Positions 46,350-55,618 of a stretch of DNA of 64,000 nucleotides are shown here, piece by piece. Source of the stretch: Algoriphagus sp. PAP.12 (GTDB lineage: Bacteria > Bacteroidota > Bacteroidia > Cytophagales > Cyclobacteriaceae). The position numbers were made by a program, and so were the translations under genes. How positions within the stretch are numbered: the stretch's first letter is position 1; every line of letters begins with the position of its first letter. Where the stretch lies: the NCBI RefSeq assembly GCF_026652115.1, contig NZ_JAPPSQ010000011.1, forward strand, positions 62,001-126,000. Reading direction: 5' to 3'. The notes below the pieces were generated by a model, which did no database searches, was not told the DNA's origin, and saw only the letters and a list, made by a program, of their open reading frames with translations.

Positions 46350-46547
46350 TTAGGATTTTTTTACATCATCCAGATCATCACGGTCTTTGAGTTTTTTGTC
46401 TTCCACATTTTGGTTCAAAAACTCATTGATCTTATCGATGGGAAAGGAGGAGCTGATTTCGCCGAAAGAATTGATTTCCATTTTGAAACCTTTCAATTCC
46501 TCGTGAACTTTTGGATCCTCGTCTTTCTTTTTTTTCTTCTTGCTCAT
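46350..46547 (-). CDS. Small charged protein of unknown function
   Basis: A 65-residue, highly charged protein: Lys run (SKKKKKKDEDPK) then FKMEINSFGEISSSFPIDKINEFLNQ and a Lys/Asp tail. It follows gltX by 11 bases on the same strand. The central segment is well ordered in appearance and the gene is followed by a terminator, so it is probably translated, but I recognise no family. Confidence 0.65.
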   Translation of the reverse strand: MSKKKKKKDEDPKVHEELKGFKMEINSFGEISSSFPIDKINEFLNQNVEDKKLKDRDDLDDVKKS

Positions 46548-46558
46548 GGCTTTGGTTT

Positions 46559-48097
46559 TTATCCTGCTATGCTTAACGTATCCAAAGCAAATCGGATGCG
46601 TTTGGCCAGTTCAGCCGTTCCTAAGATAGCAAATATCTCCATCAAATCCGGTCCGCCGCCAACACCTGTTACTGCCAAACGAACAGCTTGCATGACTTTA
46701 CCCGACTTGATTTCTTCCGCTTCGGCAGACTCACCCAATAAGTTTTTGGCAGTTTCTGCGTCAAATGTTCCACTGAAATTATCCAAAACTCCTGCATAAT
46801 GAGTCAAAACCTTAACGGCATCTTCATTCCATTTTTTGGATGCTACTTGCTCATCAAAAGTATCTGGAGCAATAACAATGTATTGGTAGTCTTTCCAGAA
46901 TTCTGCAGGGAAGGTCACTCTTTCTTTGGTTAGGCGAACCATATTTTCTGCCAGTTCTGGAGAGATTTCAGTTCCTGTGGACTTGGCATCAGCTACCACA
47001 AATTCCGCTAATTCAGAATCAGGTTTTGATCTCAAATATTGTTCGTTGTACCACTTAGCTTTGGCAATATCAAACTTGGTTCCTGACTTTCCAATTCTTT
47101 CAATGGAGAAGGCTTCTACCAATTCTTCTTTGGAGAAAATCTCCTGATCATTTCCTGGGTTCCAGCCCAAGAATGCCAAGAAGTTCAAGAAAGCATCAGG
47201 TAAGTATCCTTGCTCTCTAAATCCGGCTGCAGTCTCCCCAGTAGCTTTGTTTTCCCAGTTTAATGGGAATACAGGGAAGCCTAATTTGTCTCCGTCACGC
47301 TTAGAAAGCTTTCCGTTTCCATCAGGCTTCAATAACAAAGGTAAATGGGCGAATTGAGGCATGGTGCTTTCCCAACCGAAGAACTTATAAAGCAAAACGT
47401 GCAAAGGAGCAGAGGGTAACCATTCTTCGCCACGGATCACATGGGTGATTCCCATCAAGTGATCATCGACGATATTCGCCAAGTGATAAGTGGGCATTCC
47501 ATCTGATTTCATTAAAACTTTATCATCCAAGGTGGAGGAATGAACCATCACCCAACCACGGATCATATCATTGAGACGAACTTCCTCTTTACGAGGGATT
47601 TTTACGCGGATCACATAAGGATCTCCTGAAGCCAATCTCTCTTTTACTTCCTCTTCAGAAAGTGTCAGGGAGTTTTTCATCTGAGTTCTGGTGATGCTAT
47701 TGTATTGAGGCTGAACTACCCGAGCAGCGGTCAATCTCTTTCTCATAGCTTCCAGTTCCTCAGAAGTATCGAAGGCATAATATGCATGACCTTTTTCTAC
47801 CAAATCCAGTGCATATTGCATGTAATCTGCTTTACGCTCAGACTGTCTGTATGGACCAACCTCTCCTGGATTCCAAGGACTTTCATCTGCAGTGATGCCC
47901 AGCCAATCTAAAGAATCTTTGATATAATCCTCCGCTCCCGGAACGAATCGAGTCTGATCTGTATCCTCTATTCTCAGAAGGAATTTTCCCCCATTCTTTT
48001 TTGCAAAAAGATAATTGTAAAGGGCTGTTCTCACCCCCCCGATATGTAATGGCCCTGTGGGTGAAGGGGCAAATCTTACTCGAACTTCTCTACTCAT
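46559..48097 (-). CDS. gltX: Glutamyl-tRNA synthetase
   Basis: A 512-residue class I synthetase with the HIGH motif as HIGG in FAPSPTGPLHIGGVRTALYN and the KMSKS motif as KLSKRDG. It charges tRNA-Glu; its length and zinc-less layout are ordinary for the family. A -7 element TATCTTTG lies about 60 bases upstream. Confidence 0.97.
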   Translation of the reverse strand: MSREVRVRFAPSPTGPLHIGGVRTALYNYLFAKKNGGKFLLRIEDTDQTRFVPGAEDYIKDSLDWLGITADESPWNPGEVGPYRQSERKADYMQYALDLVEKGHAYYAFDTSEELEAMRKRLTAARVVQPQYNSITRTQMKNSLTLSEEEVKERLASGDPYVIRVKIPRKEEVRLNDMIRGWVMVHSSTLDDKVLMKSDGMPTYHLANIVDDHLMGITHVIRGEEWLPSAPLHVLLYKFFGWESTMPQFAHLPLLLKPDGNGKLSKRDGDKLGFPVFPLNWENKATGETAAGFREQGYLPDAFLNFLAFLGWNPGNDQEIFSKEELVEAFSIERIGKSGTKFDIAKAKWYNEQYLRSKPDSELAEFVVADAKSTGTEISPELAENMVRLTKERVTFPAEFWKDYQYIVIAPDTFDEQVASKKWNEDAVKVLTHYAGVLDNFSGTFDAETAKNLLGESAEAEEIKSGKVMQAVRLAVTGVGGGPDLMEIFAILGTAELAKRIRFALDTLSIAG

Positions 48098-48155
48098 GCT
48101 TGGCTGTTATTTCTTATCGAGGTAATAGACCTCAAGGATTCAATTAAATCAGCTG

Positions 48156-48163
48156 CAAAGATA
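48156..48163 (-). promoter_or_regulatory. Candidate -7 element for gltX
   Basis: On the minus strand TATCTTTG matches TAnnTTTG and stands 59 bases before the gltX start. No TTG was found at the usual distance upstream. Confidence 0.45.
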
Positions 48164-48220
48164 GGGATTTGTCAAGGAAGGGAAATTCTAGCTTGTGATA
48201 ATTCTGTCAATTAAAGGCTA

Positions 48221-48511
48221 CTATTCTTTCTCAATCACCTTTTTCAAATATCCCAAAACAAAAAAAGCGATCATAGCCCCAATCCCGGGAAGTGATAAAA
48301 TGAGCATTTTCAGGAATTTTTCATTTTCCTCAGGTGTGAAATGGAAGAATGAAAATTTCACGGATATCCTCCAATCAGTCATCAGGTCCAAGTAGGAGAG
48401 ATAGATGAAATAAATAGAAAGGCAGATAAGAAGAACTGCCAATACCTGGAAAATACTGATTACAACTGTCGCCAAATTTTTGGCTGGATCAATTAAGCTG
48501 GGAGAATTCAT
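48221..48511 (-). CDS. Two-helix membrane protein, unknown function
   Basis: A 96-residue protein with two long transmembrane helices (VISIFQVLAVLLICLSIYFIYL, in part, and LILSLPGIGAMIAFFVLGYL) separated by a charged loop with KFSFFHFTPEENE. No family recognised. It stands alone between gltX and rplS. Confidence 0.6.
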   Translation of the reverse strand: MNSPSLIDPAKNLATVVISIFQVLAVLLICLSIYFIYLSYLDLMTDWRISVKFSFFHFTPEENEKFLKMLILSLPGIGAMIAFFVLGYLKKVIEKE

Positions 48512-48656
48512 TGTGAAAAAAGATTGATTAAATATAAAATTTAACTCTCAGGGAATCAATGAACTGTGTGTTAAAATTGGCTAATGTGTTGGTAATGATG
48601 ATAACGAAAAGTATTAAGGCTTTATTTTAATCAAATGCTCAATGGGCTAAAAATCA

Positions 48657-48686
48657 AAAAAGGAACCCATTGCTGAGTTCCTTTTT
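48657..48686 (-). terminator. Terminator of the rpsP-rimM-trmD-rplS operon
   Basis: AAAAAGGAAC and GTTCCTTTTT form a 10-bp stem with a 10-base loop; on the minus strand it is followed by a T-rich stretch. It lies 20 bases after the rplS stop codon. Confidence 0.8.
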
Positions 48687-48706
48687 GATGAGAAGAGTAT
48701 GCACTC

Positions 48707-49072
48707 TTAGTGCTTCACTCTGATTTTTTCCTTGATACGAGCAGCTTTACCCTGACGTCCTCTCAAGTAGAACAATCTAGCTCTTCTTACTCTACCTTGT
48801 CTCAATACGTCGATTTGCTCGATAGCTGGAGAAAGGATTGGGAAGATACGCTCAACACCGATTCCGTTGGAGATTTTTCTTACTGTGAAAGTCTCACCAT
48901 TGGAGTTAGGGTTTTTACGTTGGATCACAGTTCCCTGGAACTGCTGAACTCTTTCCTTGTTACCTTCTTTAATACGTACGTGTACGTTGATTGTATCACC
49001 AGCTTTGAAAGAAGGGAATTTGGCTCTAGCCTCTTGGTATTCCGCTTCTACAATTTTCAATAGTTCGCTCAT
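48707..49072 (-). CDS. rplS: Ribosomal protein L19
   Basis: A 121-residue protein with the L19 motifs [30 protein letters not shown] and RRARLFYLR. It sits at the 30S-50S interface. Last gene of the rpsP-rimM-trmD-rplS operon, in the usual order. Confidence 0.97.
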   Translation of the reverse strand: MSELLKIVEAEYQEARAKFPSFKAGDTINVHVRIKEGNKERVQQFQGTVIQRKNPNSNGETFTVRKISNGIGVERIFPILSPAIEQIDVLRQGRVRRARLFYLRGRQGKAARIKEKIRVKH

Positions 49073-49123
49073 AGCTTTTATATTTTATGCTTTCGCTGTT
49101 TGGCCAACGCGTGGCTTTTTGAA

Positions 49124-49840
49124 TTACTTCTTGTTCGATTTTTTATCGCTTTCTCCCAAACCTGACTTGGCGAATAAATCCGGCCTACGTTCTCGGGTTC
49201 GGCGAACCGATGCTTCAAATCTCCATTCATTTATTTTGGCTTCATGACCTGAAAGCAAAACCTCTGGGACTTCCATCCCTTGCCATTCGGCTGGTCTGGT
49301 ATATACAGGAGGTGCTAGCAGATGATCTTGGAAGCTGTCTGTCAAAGCTGAGGTTTCGTCATTGAGTACTCCGGGAATCAGGCGAATGATTGCATCAGCC
49401 ACTACAGCTGCTGCCAATTCTCCTCCGGAAAGCACAAAGTCTCCGATACTGATCTCTTTGGTGATATACCGCTGTCTGATTCGTTCATCCACTCCTTTAT
49501 AATGACCACAAAGGATCAGGAGATTTTGATTCATCGAAAGCGCATTGGCCATGGGCTGGTCGAAGGTCTCACCATCAGGAGTCATATAGATGATTTCATC
49601 ATATGTTCTTTCCTTCTGAAGAGTCTCGATACAAAGTGAAATCGGCTCGATCATCATGACCATTCCGGCTCCACCTCCATAGGCATAATCATCCACTTGC
49701 TTTTGCTTGCCTGTGGCATAATCGCGTAAGTTGTGTACTCTGACTGTGGCAAGACCTTTCTCTTCGGCTCTTTTGAGAATCGAATGTGAAAAGGGGCCTT
49801 CCAATAATCCGGGTACTACGCTGATAATGTCAATGTGCAT
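49124..49840 (-). CDS. trmD: tRNA (guanine-N1)-methyltransferase
   Basis: A 238-residue SPOUT methyltransferase with [25 protein letters not shown] and the knot segment [16 protein letters not shown]. It methylates G37 of tRNAs reading CUN, CCN and CGG codons using S-adenosylmethionine. It begins 2 bases after rimM ends. Confidence 0.97.
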   Translation of the reverse strand: MHIDIISVVPGLLEGPFSHSILKRAEEKGLATVRVHNLRDYATGKQKQVDDYAYGGGAGMVMMIEPISLCIETLQKERTYDEIIYMTPDGETFDQPMANALSMNQNLLILCGHYKGVDERIRQRYITKEISIGDFVLSGGELAAAVVADAIIRLIPGVLNDETSALTDSFQDHLLAPPVYTRPAEWQGMEVPEVLLSGHEAKINEWRFEASVRRTRERRPDLFAKSGLGESDKKSNKK

Positions 49841-49842
49841 GC

Positions 49843-50373
49843 TCAGTCTTCCAAATAAATGTCAAGTAGGCCATCGGGTAACTGGCAGTAAACTTTTTTT
49901 GCTGCCTTATCCACCTTGGTGATGATTCCATCCTGAATAGGGATGAGAACTTCTTTGCCTTGGTGTTTTACTCCGAGGAGATCTTGGGTTTCCATATCAT
50001 AGATGACTTCTACTGGACCTAAAAGGCCTTTGGATTCATCTTCTACTTCAAACCCAATTAGTTCGTGGTAGTAATATTGATCCTCATTGAGCTCAGGAAG
50101 TGCAGTGAGAGGAAGGTAAACTTCCGACCCTACTAATCCTTCTACTTGCTCGAGAGAATCCAGCTCTTCAAATTTTGCCAGTACTTTATTTCCCGGCTGA
50201 AGTACGAAGTGTTCCAAAAAGAAAGGAACCATTCGGCCTTTTTGATCTAAGAAGAGATGCTCTAAGTCCTCGTATTCTTCTGGATAATCTACATCCAAGA
50301 CGATGACTACTTCACCACGAAGTCCATGAACCTTGGTTACATAGCCCAATTGAAAGCACTGCTCCTTGTTCAT
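49843..50373 (-). CDS. rimM: Ribosome maturation factor RimM
   Basis: A 176-residue protein with the N-terminal barrel ([16 protein letters not shown]) and C-terminal PRC-barrel ([19 protein letters not shown]). It helps 30S head assembly and binds S19. It starts 15 bases after rpsP. Confidence 0.95.
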   Translation of the reverse strand: MNKEQCFQLGYVTKVHGLRGEVVIVLDVDYPEEYEDLEHLFLDQKGRMVPFFLEHFVLQPGNKVLAKFEELDSLEQVEGLVGSEVYLPLTALPELNEDQYYYHELIGFEVEDESKGLLGPVEVIYDMETQDLLGVKHQGKEVLIPIQDGIITKVDKAAKKVYCQLPDGLLDIYLED

Positions 50374-50388
50374 GGGGAGAATTGATTA

Positions 50389-50952
50389 TTAAGCTTGTGC
50401 TTCGTCGCCTTCTGCGGAAGCTTCAGGAGCAGCCTCTTCTGGTGCATTTTCAGCAGCAGCTTCAGCTTCAGCGGCTGCAGCAGCAGCTTTAGCTTCATCT
50501 TCTCTTGCTTTGATAGCGTCCAAACGAGCCTGATTTTTAGCGGTCTCCGCATCCAAAGCTTTCTGACGAGCAGCTTCTTTAGCTTTACCGATAGATTCTA
50601 CTTTACCAGCAATCTTAGTTTCTTTCTCTTGTAGCCATGCTTCAAACTTAGCATCAGCTTGTTCTTGAGTGATTGCACCTTTAACCACACCAATTTGAAG
50701 GTGTTTTTTCAGCATTACACCTCTGTAAGAAAGCATTGCTTTCACAGTGTCAGTAGGCTGAGCTCCGTTCAACAACCACTGTAGAGCACGCTCATTGTTG
50801 ATGTTGATGGAAGCAGGGTTAGTGTTCGGATTGTAAGTTCCGATTTTCTCGATGAAGCGTCCATCTCGTGGAGCTCGTGCATCTGCGATAACCACGTCAT
50901 AGATAGCCATTTTCTTTCTACCTCTACGTGCTAATCTGATTTTAACTGCCAT
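50389..50952 (-). CDS. rpsP: Ribosomal protein S16 with long C-terminal extension
   Basis: A 187-residue protein. The first 80 residues are canonical S16 ([22 protein letters not shown], in part; [26 protein letters not shown]). About 105 further residues are rich in Ala, Glu and Lys and probably helical, ending in an acidic low-complexity tail; ordinary S16 has about 80-90 residues. Similar tails are known in Bacteroidota. It heads the operon, with a -7 element upstream. Confidence 0.96.
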   Translation of the reverse strand: MAVKIRLARRGRKKMAIYDVVIADARAPRDGRFIEKIGTYNPNTNPASININNERALQWLLNGAQPTDTVKAMLSYRGVMLKKHLQIGVVKGAITQEQADAKFEAWLQEKETKIAGKVESIGKAKEAARQKALDAETAKNQARLDAIKAREDEAKAAAAAAEAEAAAENAPEEAAPEASAEGDEAQA

Positions 50953-51006
50953 AATTTATCTGTGTTTGTTAAGTGGATGGAACCCGTCCATCCTAAATTT
51001 GGAGTG

Positions 51007-51014
51007 CAAAGATA
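51007..51014 (-). promoter_or_regulatory. Candidate -7 element for the rpsP operon
   Basis: TATCTTTG on the minus strand, identical to the gltX element, 55 bases before the rpsP start. Confidence 0.5.
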
Positions 51015-51143
51015 GCTTAATTCCCTGTAATGCCATAAGTTGGCTGGAAATTATTTGCAGGAAAATGAGTATTTCCTTATTCTTGGGACCCTGATTTGAT
51101 ACAAATTTAAAGAAATTTGATTTTCTCGTGATTTTCAGGTTCT

Positions 51144-51215
51144 GGCCCCGTAGTTCAATGGATAGAATAGAAGTTTCCTAAACTTTAGATCCAAGTTCGA
51201 TTCTTGGCGGGGCTA
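51144..51215 (+). tRNA. tRNA-Arg (anticodon CCT)
   Basis: A full cloverleaf can be drawn by hand. The acceptor stem is GGCCCCG with CGGGGCT (first pair G-T), the D arm GTTC/GAAT, the anticodon stem GAAGT/ACTTT with loop TTCCTAA (anticodon CCT at 51177-51179), a 4-base variable loop and the T arm CCAAG-TTCGATT-CTTGG. CCA is not encoded. It reads AGG codons. It separates housekeeping genes from the accessory tail; tRNA 3' ends are frequent integration sites, but no repeat of this end was found downstream. Confidence 0.93.
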
Positions 51216-51336
51216 CTTCTTAAGAAAAGGCCGAAAAATTGGATTTTTTAGTCTTTCTAAATGGTTGTTTTACAGTATGGATACTCTCTATTACTGAGTT
51301 TATCCAACTAGTTTCACAGATATCTCTTTCAAACAA

Positions 51337-51555
51337 ATGGAATTTCCGATTCATGATGTTATATCGGTCACAGGGATAGAATCTTTGGCGGTAAAGACGA
51401 CTGAAAGAAAAGCAAATTTGGAAGGGATAATCAATGAACTCTCCTTTGACATTCCTGTTTATATTGATAATACGAATAAGCTTTTTATTGACCATGATAT
51501 ACTACAAGAAAGGAAATTTATTGGATTCAAGTGCGGAAGACTGTCCACACGGTAA
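51337..51555 (+). CDS. Small protein of unknown function, possibly truncated
   Basis: A 72-residue reading frame (MEFPIHDVISVTGIESLAVK) with alternating hydrophobic pattern and balanced charge, ending 44 bases before the metallophosphoesterase gene. Composition is protein-like, unlike the opposite-strand frame there, but no family is recognised. It could be the remains of a longer gene damaged by insertion next to the tRNA. Confidence 0.4.
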   Translation: MEFPIHDVISVTGIESLAVKTTERKANLEGIINELSFDIPVYIDNTNKLFIDHDILQERKFIGFKCGRLSTR

Positions 51556-51599
51556 CAATGGCCATGTGACTACCCTGAAAGGGCTAATAAAAAAAAGTA

Positions 51600-52364
51600 A
51601 TGCCAATTAAACTCCAATACGTCTCCGACCTTCATTTAGAATTTCCTTTTAATAACGAATTCTTAAAGCGACATCCTTTGCCACCGGTAGGTGATATATT
51701 GGTTTTGGCTGGGGACATTGTTCCTTTTGCCGTAATTGATAGATATATTGATTTTTTCAGCTATGTGGCAGATAATTTTAAAACTACTTATTGGTTGCCC
51801 GGAAATCATGAATATTACCATTTTGATTTAGCTGAAAAAAGTGGGGTACTGCATGAAGCTATTCGCAGCAATGTATTTTTGGTGAACAATACATCTGTTA
51901 TTTATGGAAATATAAAATTGATTTTTTCTACCCTTTGGAGTCACATCAGTACAGCCTATCAATGGCAGATTGAACGGTGCCTAAATGATTTTCATCTAAT
52001 TAAAAACAAAGGTCTTCGGTTTTCGGCTGAGGAATACAACCAGTTGCATGCAGAAAGTTTGGCATTGATTGAAAATGAACTAAGTGCACATCAGAATGTA
52101 CAAAAAGCCGTTTTTACCCATCACTGCCCTACATTTCTCAACTATCCAGAGCAATATAAAGGCGATATACTCAATGAAGCTTTTGCAGTGGAACTTCATG
52201 ACCTTATAGAAACGTCCGGAATTGCCAGTTGGGTGTATGGACATCATCATAGCAATACATCTGAGTTCATGATTGGCAATACCAAGCTCATTACCAATCA
52301 GATGGGTTATGTACAACGAAACGAGCATCAGCTTTTTGAACCCGGTAAAGTTTTTGAAATATGA
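51600..52364 (+). CDS. Calcineurin-like metallophosphoesterase
   Basis: A 254-residue protein with the five metallophosphoesterase blocks: SDLHLEF at the N-terminus, LAGDIVPF, LPGNHEYYHF, FTHHCPTF and YGHHHSN. It binds two metals and hydrolyses phosphoesters; the substrate is unknown. Similar stand-alone genes are often found in accessory regions. Confidence 0.9.
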   Translation: MPIKLQYVSDLHLEFPFNNEFLKRHPLPPVGDILVLAGDIVPFAVIDRYIDFFSYVADNFKTTYWLPGNHEYYHFDLAEKSGVLHEAIRSNVFLVNNTSVIYGNIKLIFSTLWSHISTAYQWQIERCLNDFHLIKNKGLRFSAEEYNQLHAESLALIENELSAHQNVQKAVFTHHCPTFLNYPEQYKGDILNEAFAVELHDLIETSGIASWVYGHHHSNTSEFMIGNTKLITNQMGYVQRNEHQLFEPGKVFEI

Positions 52365-52675
52365 AAATTCAAGATAAAAAAGCTTAATCTTCACAATAAA
52401 TCAATAAGATTTATCAGACATGATTTGTTTTATTACAAAGGCAGGTATGCTTTAGATGTATGGAAATATTACCAGTTAACTTTGGTTGACATTACCAAAT
52501 GACAGAACTGTGGTAAATCAGATTTTTTTTATACCTGAGAGTGAAGGATAGCAGAATTGAACGAATTGAGATGGCACTAGATTAAATTTTAGGGAAATAT
52601 ATATGGGAAGAGGATTAGATTACGGGAGTGTTAGCTTAACTCTGGCCTTCCGTTGGGTTGGTACTCCGAATAAGT
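52365..52675. other. Intergenic region, no gene recognised
   Basis: About 310 bases, AT-rich in the left part, between the metallophosphoesterase and the XRE gene. Short frames from ATG (for example at 52600) have stops soon after. No hairpin with a T-run was seen. Confidence 0.4.
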
Positions 52676-53062
52676 TTATTTTTGGTTTTGATTTTCAGTT
52701 TCTACAGCTACCACATCAAGGATCTTGTATTCAAATTTATTTTTAGCAAGTTCACCATCCTTTTTTGGCAGAGGTAGTTTTTCGAGAATTATCTTAACAA
52801 GATCCTTCCTTACAATTCCTTTTGGGAGAACCTCACCTACATTTTTAAAACCTAATGCTTTAGCTATTAGAGGTAAATGACGAATATTATATTTGGCACT
52901 GTTGCCAAACATTTCAACTTTCCCTACAAATCCTGATGCTAACCCCATTTTTTGACTTAACTCTACTTGTGTTATGCCTTGATCTTCTCTGAGTTCTTTA
53001 ACGTGAAGGATCAGCCGAAAATCCATCTCTGACATTTCTTGCTCAACTATTTTACTTGGCAT
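52676..53062 (-). CDS. XRE-family helix-turn-helix regulator
   Basis: A 128-residue protein with an HTH_3 domain at about residues 15-75 (LREDQGITQVELSQKMGLASGFVGKVE, in part, with a second block HLPLIAKALGF) and a Lys-rich C-terminal tail. Divergent from the structured region that precedes the SusCD module, so it might regulate it or be an unrelated accessory regulator. Confidence 0.82.
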   Translation of the reverse strand: MPSKIVEQEMSEMDFRLILHVKELREDQGITQVELSQKMGLASGFVGKVEMFGNSAKYNIRHLPLIAKALGFKNVGEVLPKGIVRKDLVKIILEKLPLPKKDGELAKNKFEYKILDVVAVETENQNQK

Positions 53063-53162
53063 AGAAGTTTTTTATGCCAAGGGACATTAAATTCAATATA
53101 AAATCACCTCCATATATGGAAGTGTAAAATAAATGCTTATATTTAAATCAATTAAAATATCA

Positions 53163-53446
53163 GCGGCATTTATGCCGCGCCGAGTATTACGATTCTCTCG
53201 TACAAAAACCGCCAGTATTGACCACGAGAGGATGTGATGACTCGCCCTGTTCTGGACTTAAAGTTTCTTTTGATATCTTTGAGTACAGTAGGGCGGGCTT
53301 TGCATCAGTCTTTAGTGGTCAACTTTCCGAAAGGATGCGGGTTACCTGGCGGTTTCCTGTACTAAAGCAGTAAGGCTCGCCCTATTTTATGGCGATTTTT
53401 ACAATAGAGACTCGTTTTACCATTTTTCATTACTAATGAAAACGAG
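53163..53446 (+). other. Strongly structured non-coding stretch with competing helices
   Basis: Exact complementary arms in this stretch: GCGGCAT/ATGCCGC (53163/53172); CTCTCGT/ACGAGAG (53195/53224); AAACCGCCAG/CTGGCGGTTT (53206/53346); TTGACCAC/GTGGTCAA (53218/53315); CGCCCT at 53243 and CGCCCTA at 53378, both complementary to TAGGGCG at 53289; CTCGTTTT/AAAACGAG (53411/53439). Several exclude each other, because they share bases (53195-53230 and 53289-53295). It may be an RNA element or a DNA site; which strand is used is not known. Confidence 0.55.
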
Positions 53447-53874
53447 CATGATTGATTTACTTCCTTTTCTGTTGCAGACAGTAGCCTGTAGGATCCGCAG
53501 GTTGGGAGGGTATGCTTTGCTGGTAAGCGGGTCATTTAGTTCTTTACCTATTTATTGTAAATTATTACCAATGGTACATGGGATCACTGCGATAGATCGT
53601 CTGTATCCTATCAAACCTAAGCAGCCTGTTTGAGGCTTAACCCTTTTTTTACCCTGATTGATTCTGTAGATTTTTTGTATTCATCTGCGGGACTATCAAA
53701 CCTAATCAGGGGCGAATCGGAGTATGAATCTGTTTCCGCCATGGAGAATTCAGATTTCCTCTCTGATTAATTCTAACCAATCCTTTCACATTTTACAAAG
53801 CCCCTAGGGCTTGCTGGGAGAAGTCTGCCTTGTAAGTATTGCTTCTGGTGGTGACCCTTGGGCATTTCAAGCAT
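53447..53874 (+). promoter_or_regulatory. Leader region before the TlpA-like gene
   Basis: The 428 bases hold a 13-base direct repeat, CTATCAAACCTAA at 53608-53620 and 53693-53705, an inverted repeat CCCTGATT/AATCAGGG (53652-53659 and 53704-53711), and a near palindrome AAGCCC/GGGCTT (53798-53812). No TAnnTTTG element was identified. A short frame at 53436-53633 is not convincing as a gene. Confidence 0.4.
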
Positions 53875-55602
53875 ATGAAAAAATTACTACTACTATGCTT
53901 ACTGGGAGGGGTATGCCTTTTCAGTAATGAACTAAGTGCACAAAATATAGTTGCTGATCCACCCGGGACGAACTTTCTTCATAGGTTCATGTCCCTTCGG
54001 GGCGGGGAGACCCGCTCCGACCTATTCTCTAAGGGATTTAGTTTAATTGATGATTCTATTTCTCTAGGGCAGGAGGGCGATAGTCCTTCTGCCCGCATGG
54101 GGAAGGCCGCTCCGGTGCTGATCTATGGGGAGTTTATGGGGATGATTCCGGATAAGGAAGTCTATCTGTACACCTGGCCCAGGTATACCGGAAATGGATT
54201 TATCTATCAGGAATCCACCAAACAAGAAGTTTCCCTGGACAGACCTACCCTTCAGCGGGGAGGAGCAGGAGAAGTTCGGAGAATATTTAACGCAAGCAGT
54301 CCGTCCTATATGGATCCCTTTTATTTTTTACTAAGGGATGAAGACACCCGGCTTACTTCTCACTTTCTGGCCTTTCCCGGAGATTCCCTGATGTTGAGAT
54401 GGTATAGGTTTACGAACAGGGTTTCCTTTTCGGGGCCTCAGGCTAAACAGTTTGAATTACAGCATGTATTGGCTGGTTTAACGGCCAGTTCGAAATACAC
54501 GACCGCCCAGAACATCATCGTCAAGGACAGAGAGAAATTCCTGGCAGAATATAACCCAAAGGGAGAGTTGGAAGCTGCCAAAAAGCAGTTGGGACGCCAT
54601 CTTGAGGTGGTAGTTATGGGCAAGGAAGAACTTGACCTGTTAGAGCATAGTATGGGCGACAGGGAATTTGCTGATCAGGTGGAAAGGATGGTAGAGGCCT
54701 ACCGGGAAGATATCCCTGCCACCCGGCTTGCCCTGATACAGACAGATGTGCTGAGCAATCATTATGCGTTACAGGCAGAGTCCCTGAGCCGTTTATTGAT
54801 CCGGTTTCCGGAATGGTTAAAGGAAGCAGAAACAGCAGGTAGAATTACCGATATGTTGACGGACTTGGATCAGAAACTCAAGTCCAAAACTGTTCCGCAA
54901 GCCTTGGTTACTTCCGGGTATATCGAGTTTTGGTACCACTATTCAGAAGCTTCAGCCAGTGCTGCGGGGATCGATTTTTTTGATTGGATCGTCTCCCAGG
55001 AAGCTGGACTTCCAAGGGATGTTCTCTTTGAGAATTATCTACTGAGGAAAGAGCGCAGACTTCCGGATTTTGATGAAAAGTTGGGACTCATTGCCATTGA
55101 AGTCAAAGATCCGGTCATTAAAGCCCGGATTCTGGGAATTCAGGCCAATAAATCCGCAGGGGCCACTATTTCCTCTTCCCCCTTACTTAACTCGGAGGGA
55201 AACCCAATCAGTCTGACCGATTATCCGGATCAGGTAATGCTGCTGGAATTTTGGGCTCCGGGCTGTGGTGCCAGCAAGACTTTTTATGAAAAGATAATGA
55301 AAGGGCTCCATGAAAGATTTCAGGGAGAAGAACGGTTGCAACTGGTATCCATCGGAGTGGATGTGCCTGAAGGAACACTGGACAGCTTCCTGGGAGAATA
55401 CTACAGCGATTCCGGGATCAACCTGCAGGCCGAAGACACCACTCCTCCGCTATTGACCCAGTTGGGAATCAGAAGCTATCCCTCCTTTGTCCTGGTCGGA
55501 AGAGATTCCCGCCTGTTGAAAGTTTCAGGCTTTCCGGACAATGATCCCAAAGCGTGGGTCAAGCTGTTGGAGGAAACTTTAAATAATGAATTCAAAGACT
55601 AA
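53875..55602 (+). CDS. TlpA-like thioredoxin-fold protein with one active-site cysteine
   Basis: A 575-residue exported protein from ATG 53875 (MKKLLLLCLLGGVCLFSN signal). About 440 residues of mostly helical, unassigned sequence precede a C-terminal thioredoxin domain of the TlpA/AhpC class. Its active site reads GCGAS with Cys near residue 464: the second Cys of CxxC is replaced by Ser. The cis-Pro loop SYPSFVLV is present. The long N-terminal region is characteristic of Bacteroidota TlpA-like proteins coded beside SusC/SusD genes. It is probably periplasmic. The stop at 55602 is 16 bases before susC. A start at 53839 would add a non-signal N-terminus. Confidence 0.82.
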   Translation: MKKLLLLCLLGGVCLFSNELSAQNIVADPPGTNFLHRFMSLRGGETRSDLFSKGFSLIDDSISLGQEGDSPSARMGKAAPVLIYGEFMGMIPDKEVYLYTWPRYTGNGFIYQESTKQEVSLDRPTLQRGGAGEVRRIFNASSPSYMDPFYFLLRDEDTRLTSHFLAFPGDSLMLRWYRFTNRVSFSGPQAKQFELQHVLAGLTASSKYTTAQNIIVKDREKFLAEYNPKGELEAAKKQLGRHLEVVVMGKEELDLLEHSMGDREFADQVERMVEAYREDIPATRLALIQTDVLSNHYALQAESLSRLLIRFPEWLKEAETAGRITDMLTDLDQKLKSKTVPQALVTSGYIEFWYHYSEASASAAGIDFFDWIVSQEAGLPRDVLFENYLLRKERRLPDFDEKLGLIAIEVKDPVIKARILGIQANKSAGATISSSPLLNSEGNPISLTDYPDQVMLLEFWAPGCGASKTFYEKIMKGLHERFQGEERLQLVSIGVDVPEGTLDSFLGEYYSDSGINLQAEDTTPPLLTQLGIRSYPSFVLVGRDSRLLKVSGFPDNDPKAWVKLLEETLNNEFKD

Positions 55603-55618
55603 ACTGGAAGAGATTAAC

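Noticed and set aside
51220..51495. Minus-strand frame of 91 codons after the tRNA
   Set aside because: Rich in Arg, Ile, Phe and Cys in the manner of an antisense shadow; the plus-strand frame looks better.
53163..53446. Retron or CRISPR-like element
   Set aside because: No reverse transcriptase or cas gene nearby and no regularly spaced repeats.
53436..53633. Short plus-strand frame of 65 codons in the leader of the TlpA-like gene
   Set aside because: Begins inside a hairpin arm, no recognisable family or signal pattern, and the region has the repeats of non-coding DNA. Translation cannot be excluded.
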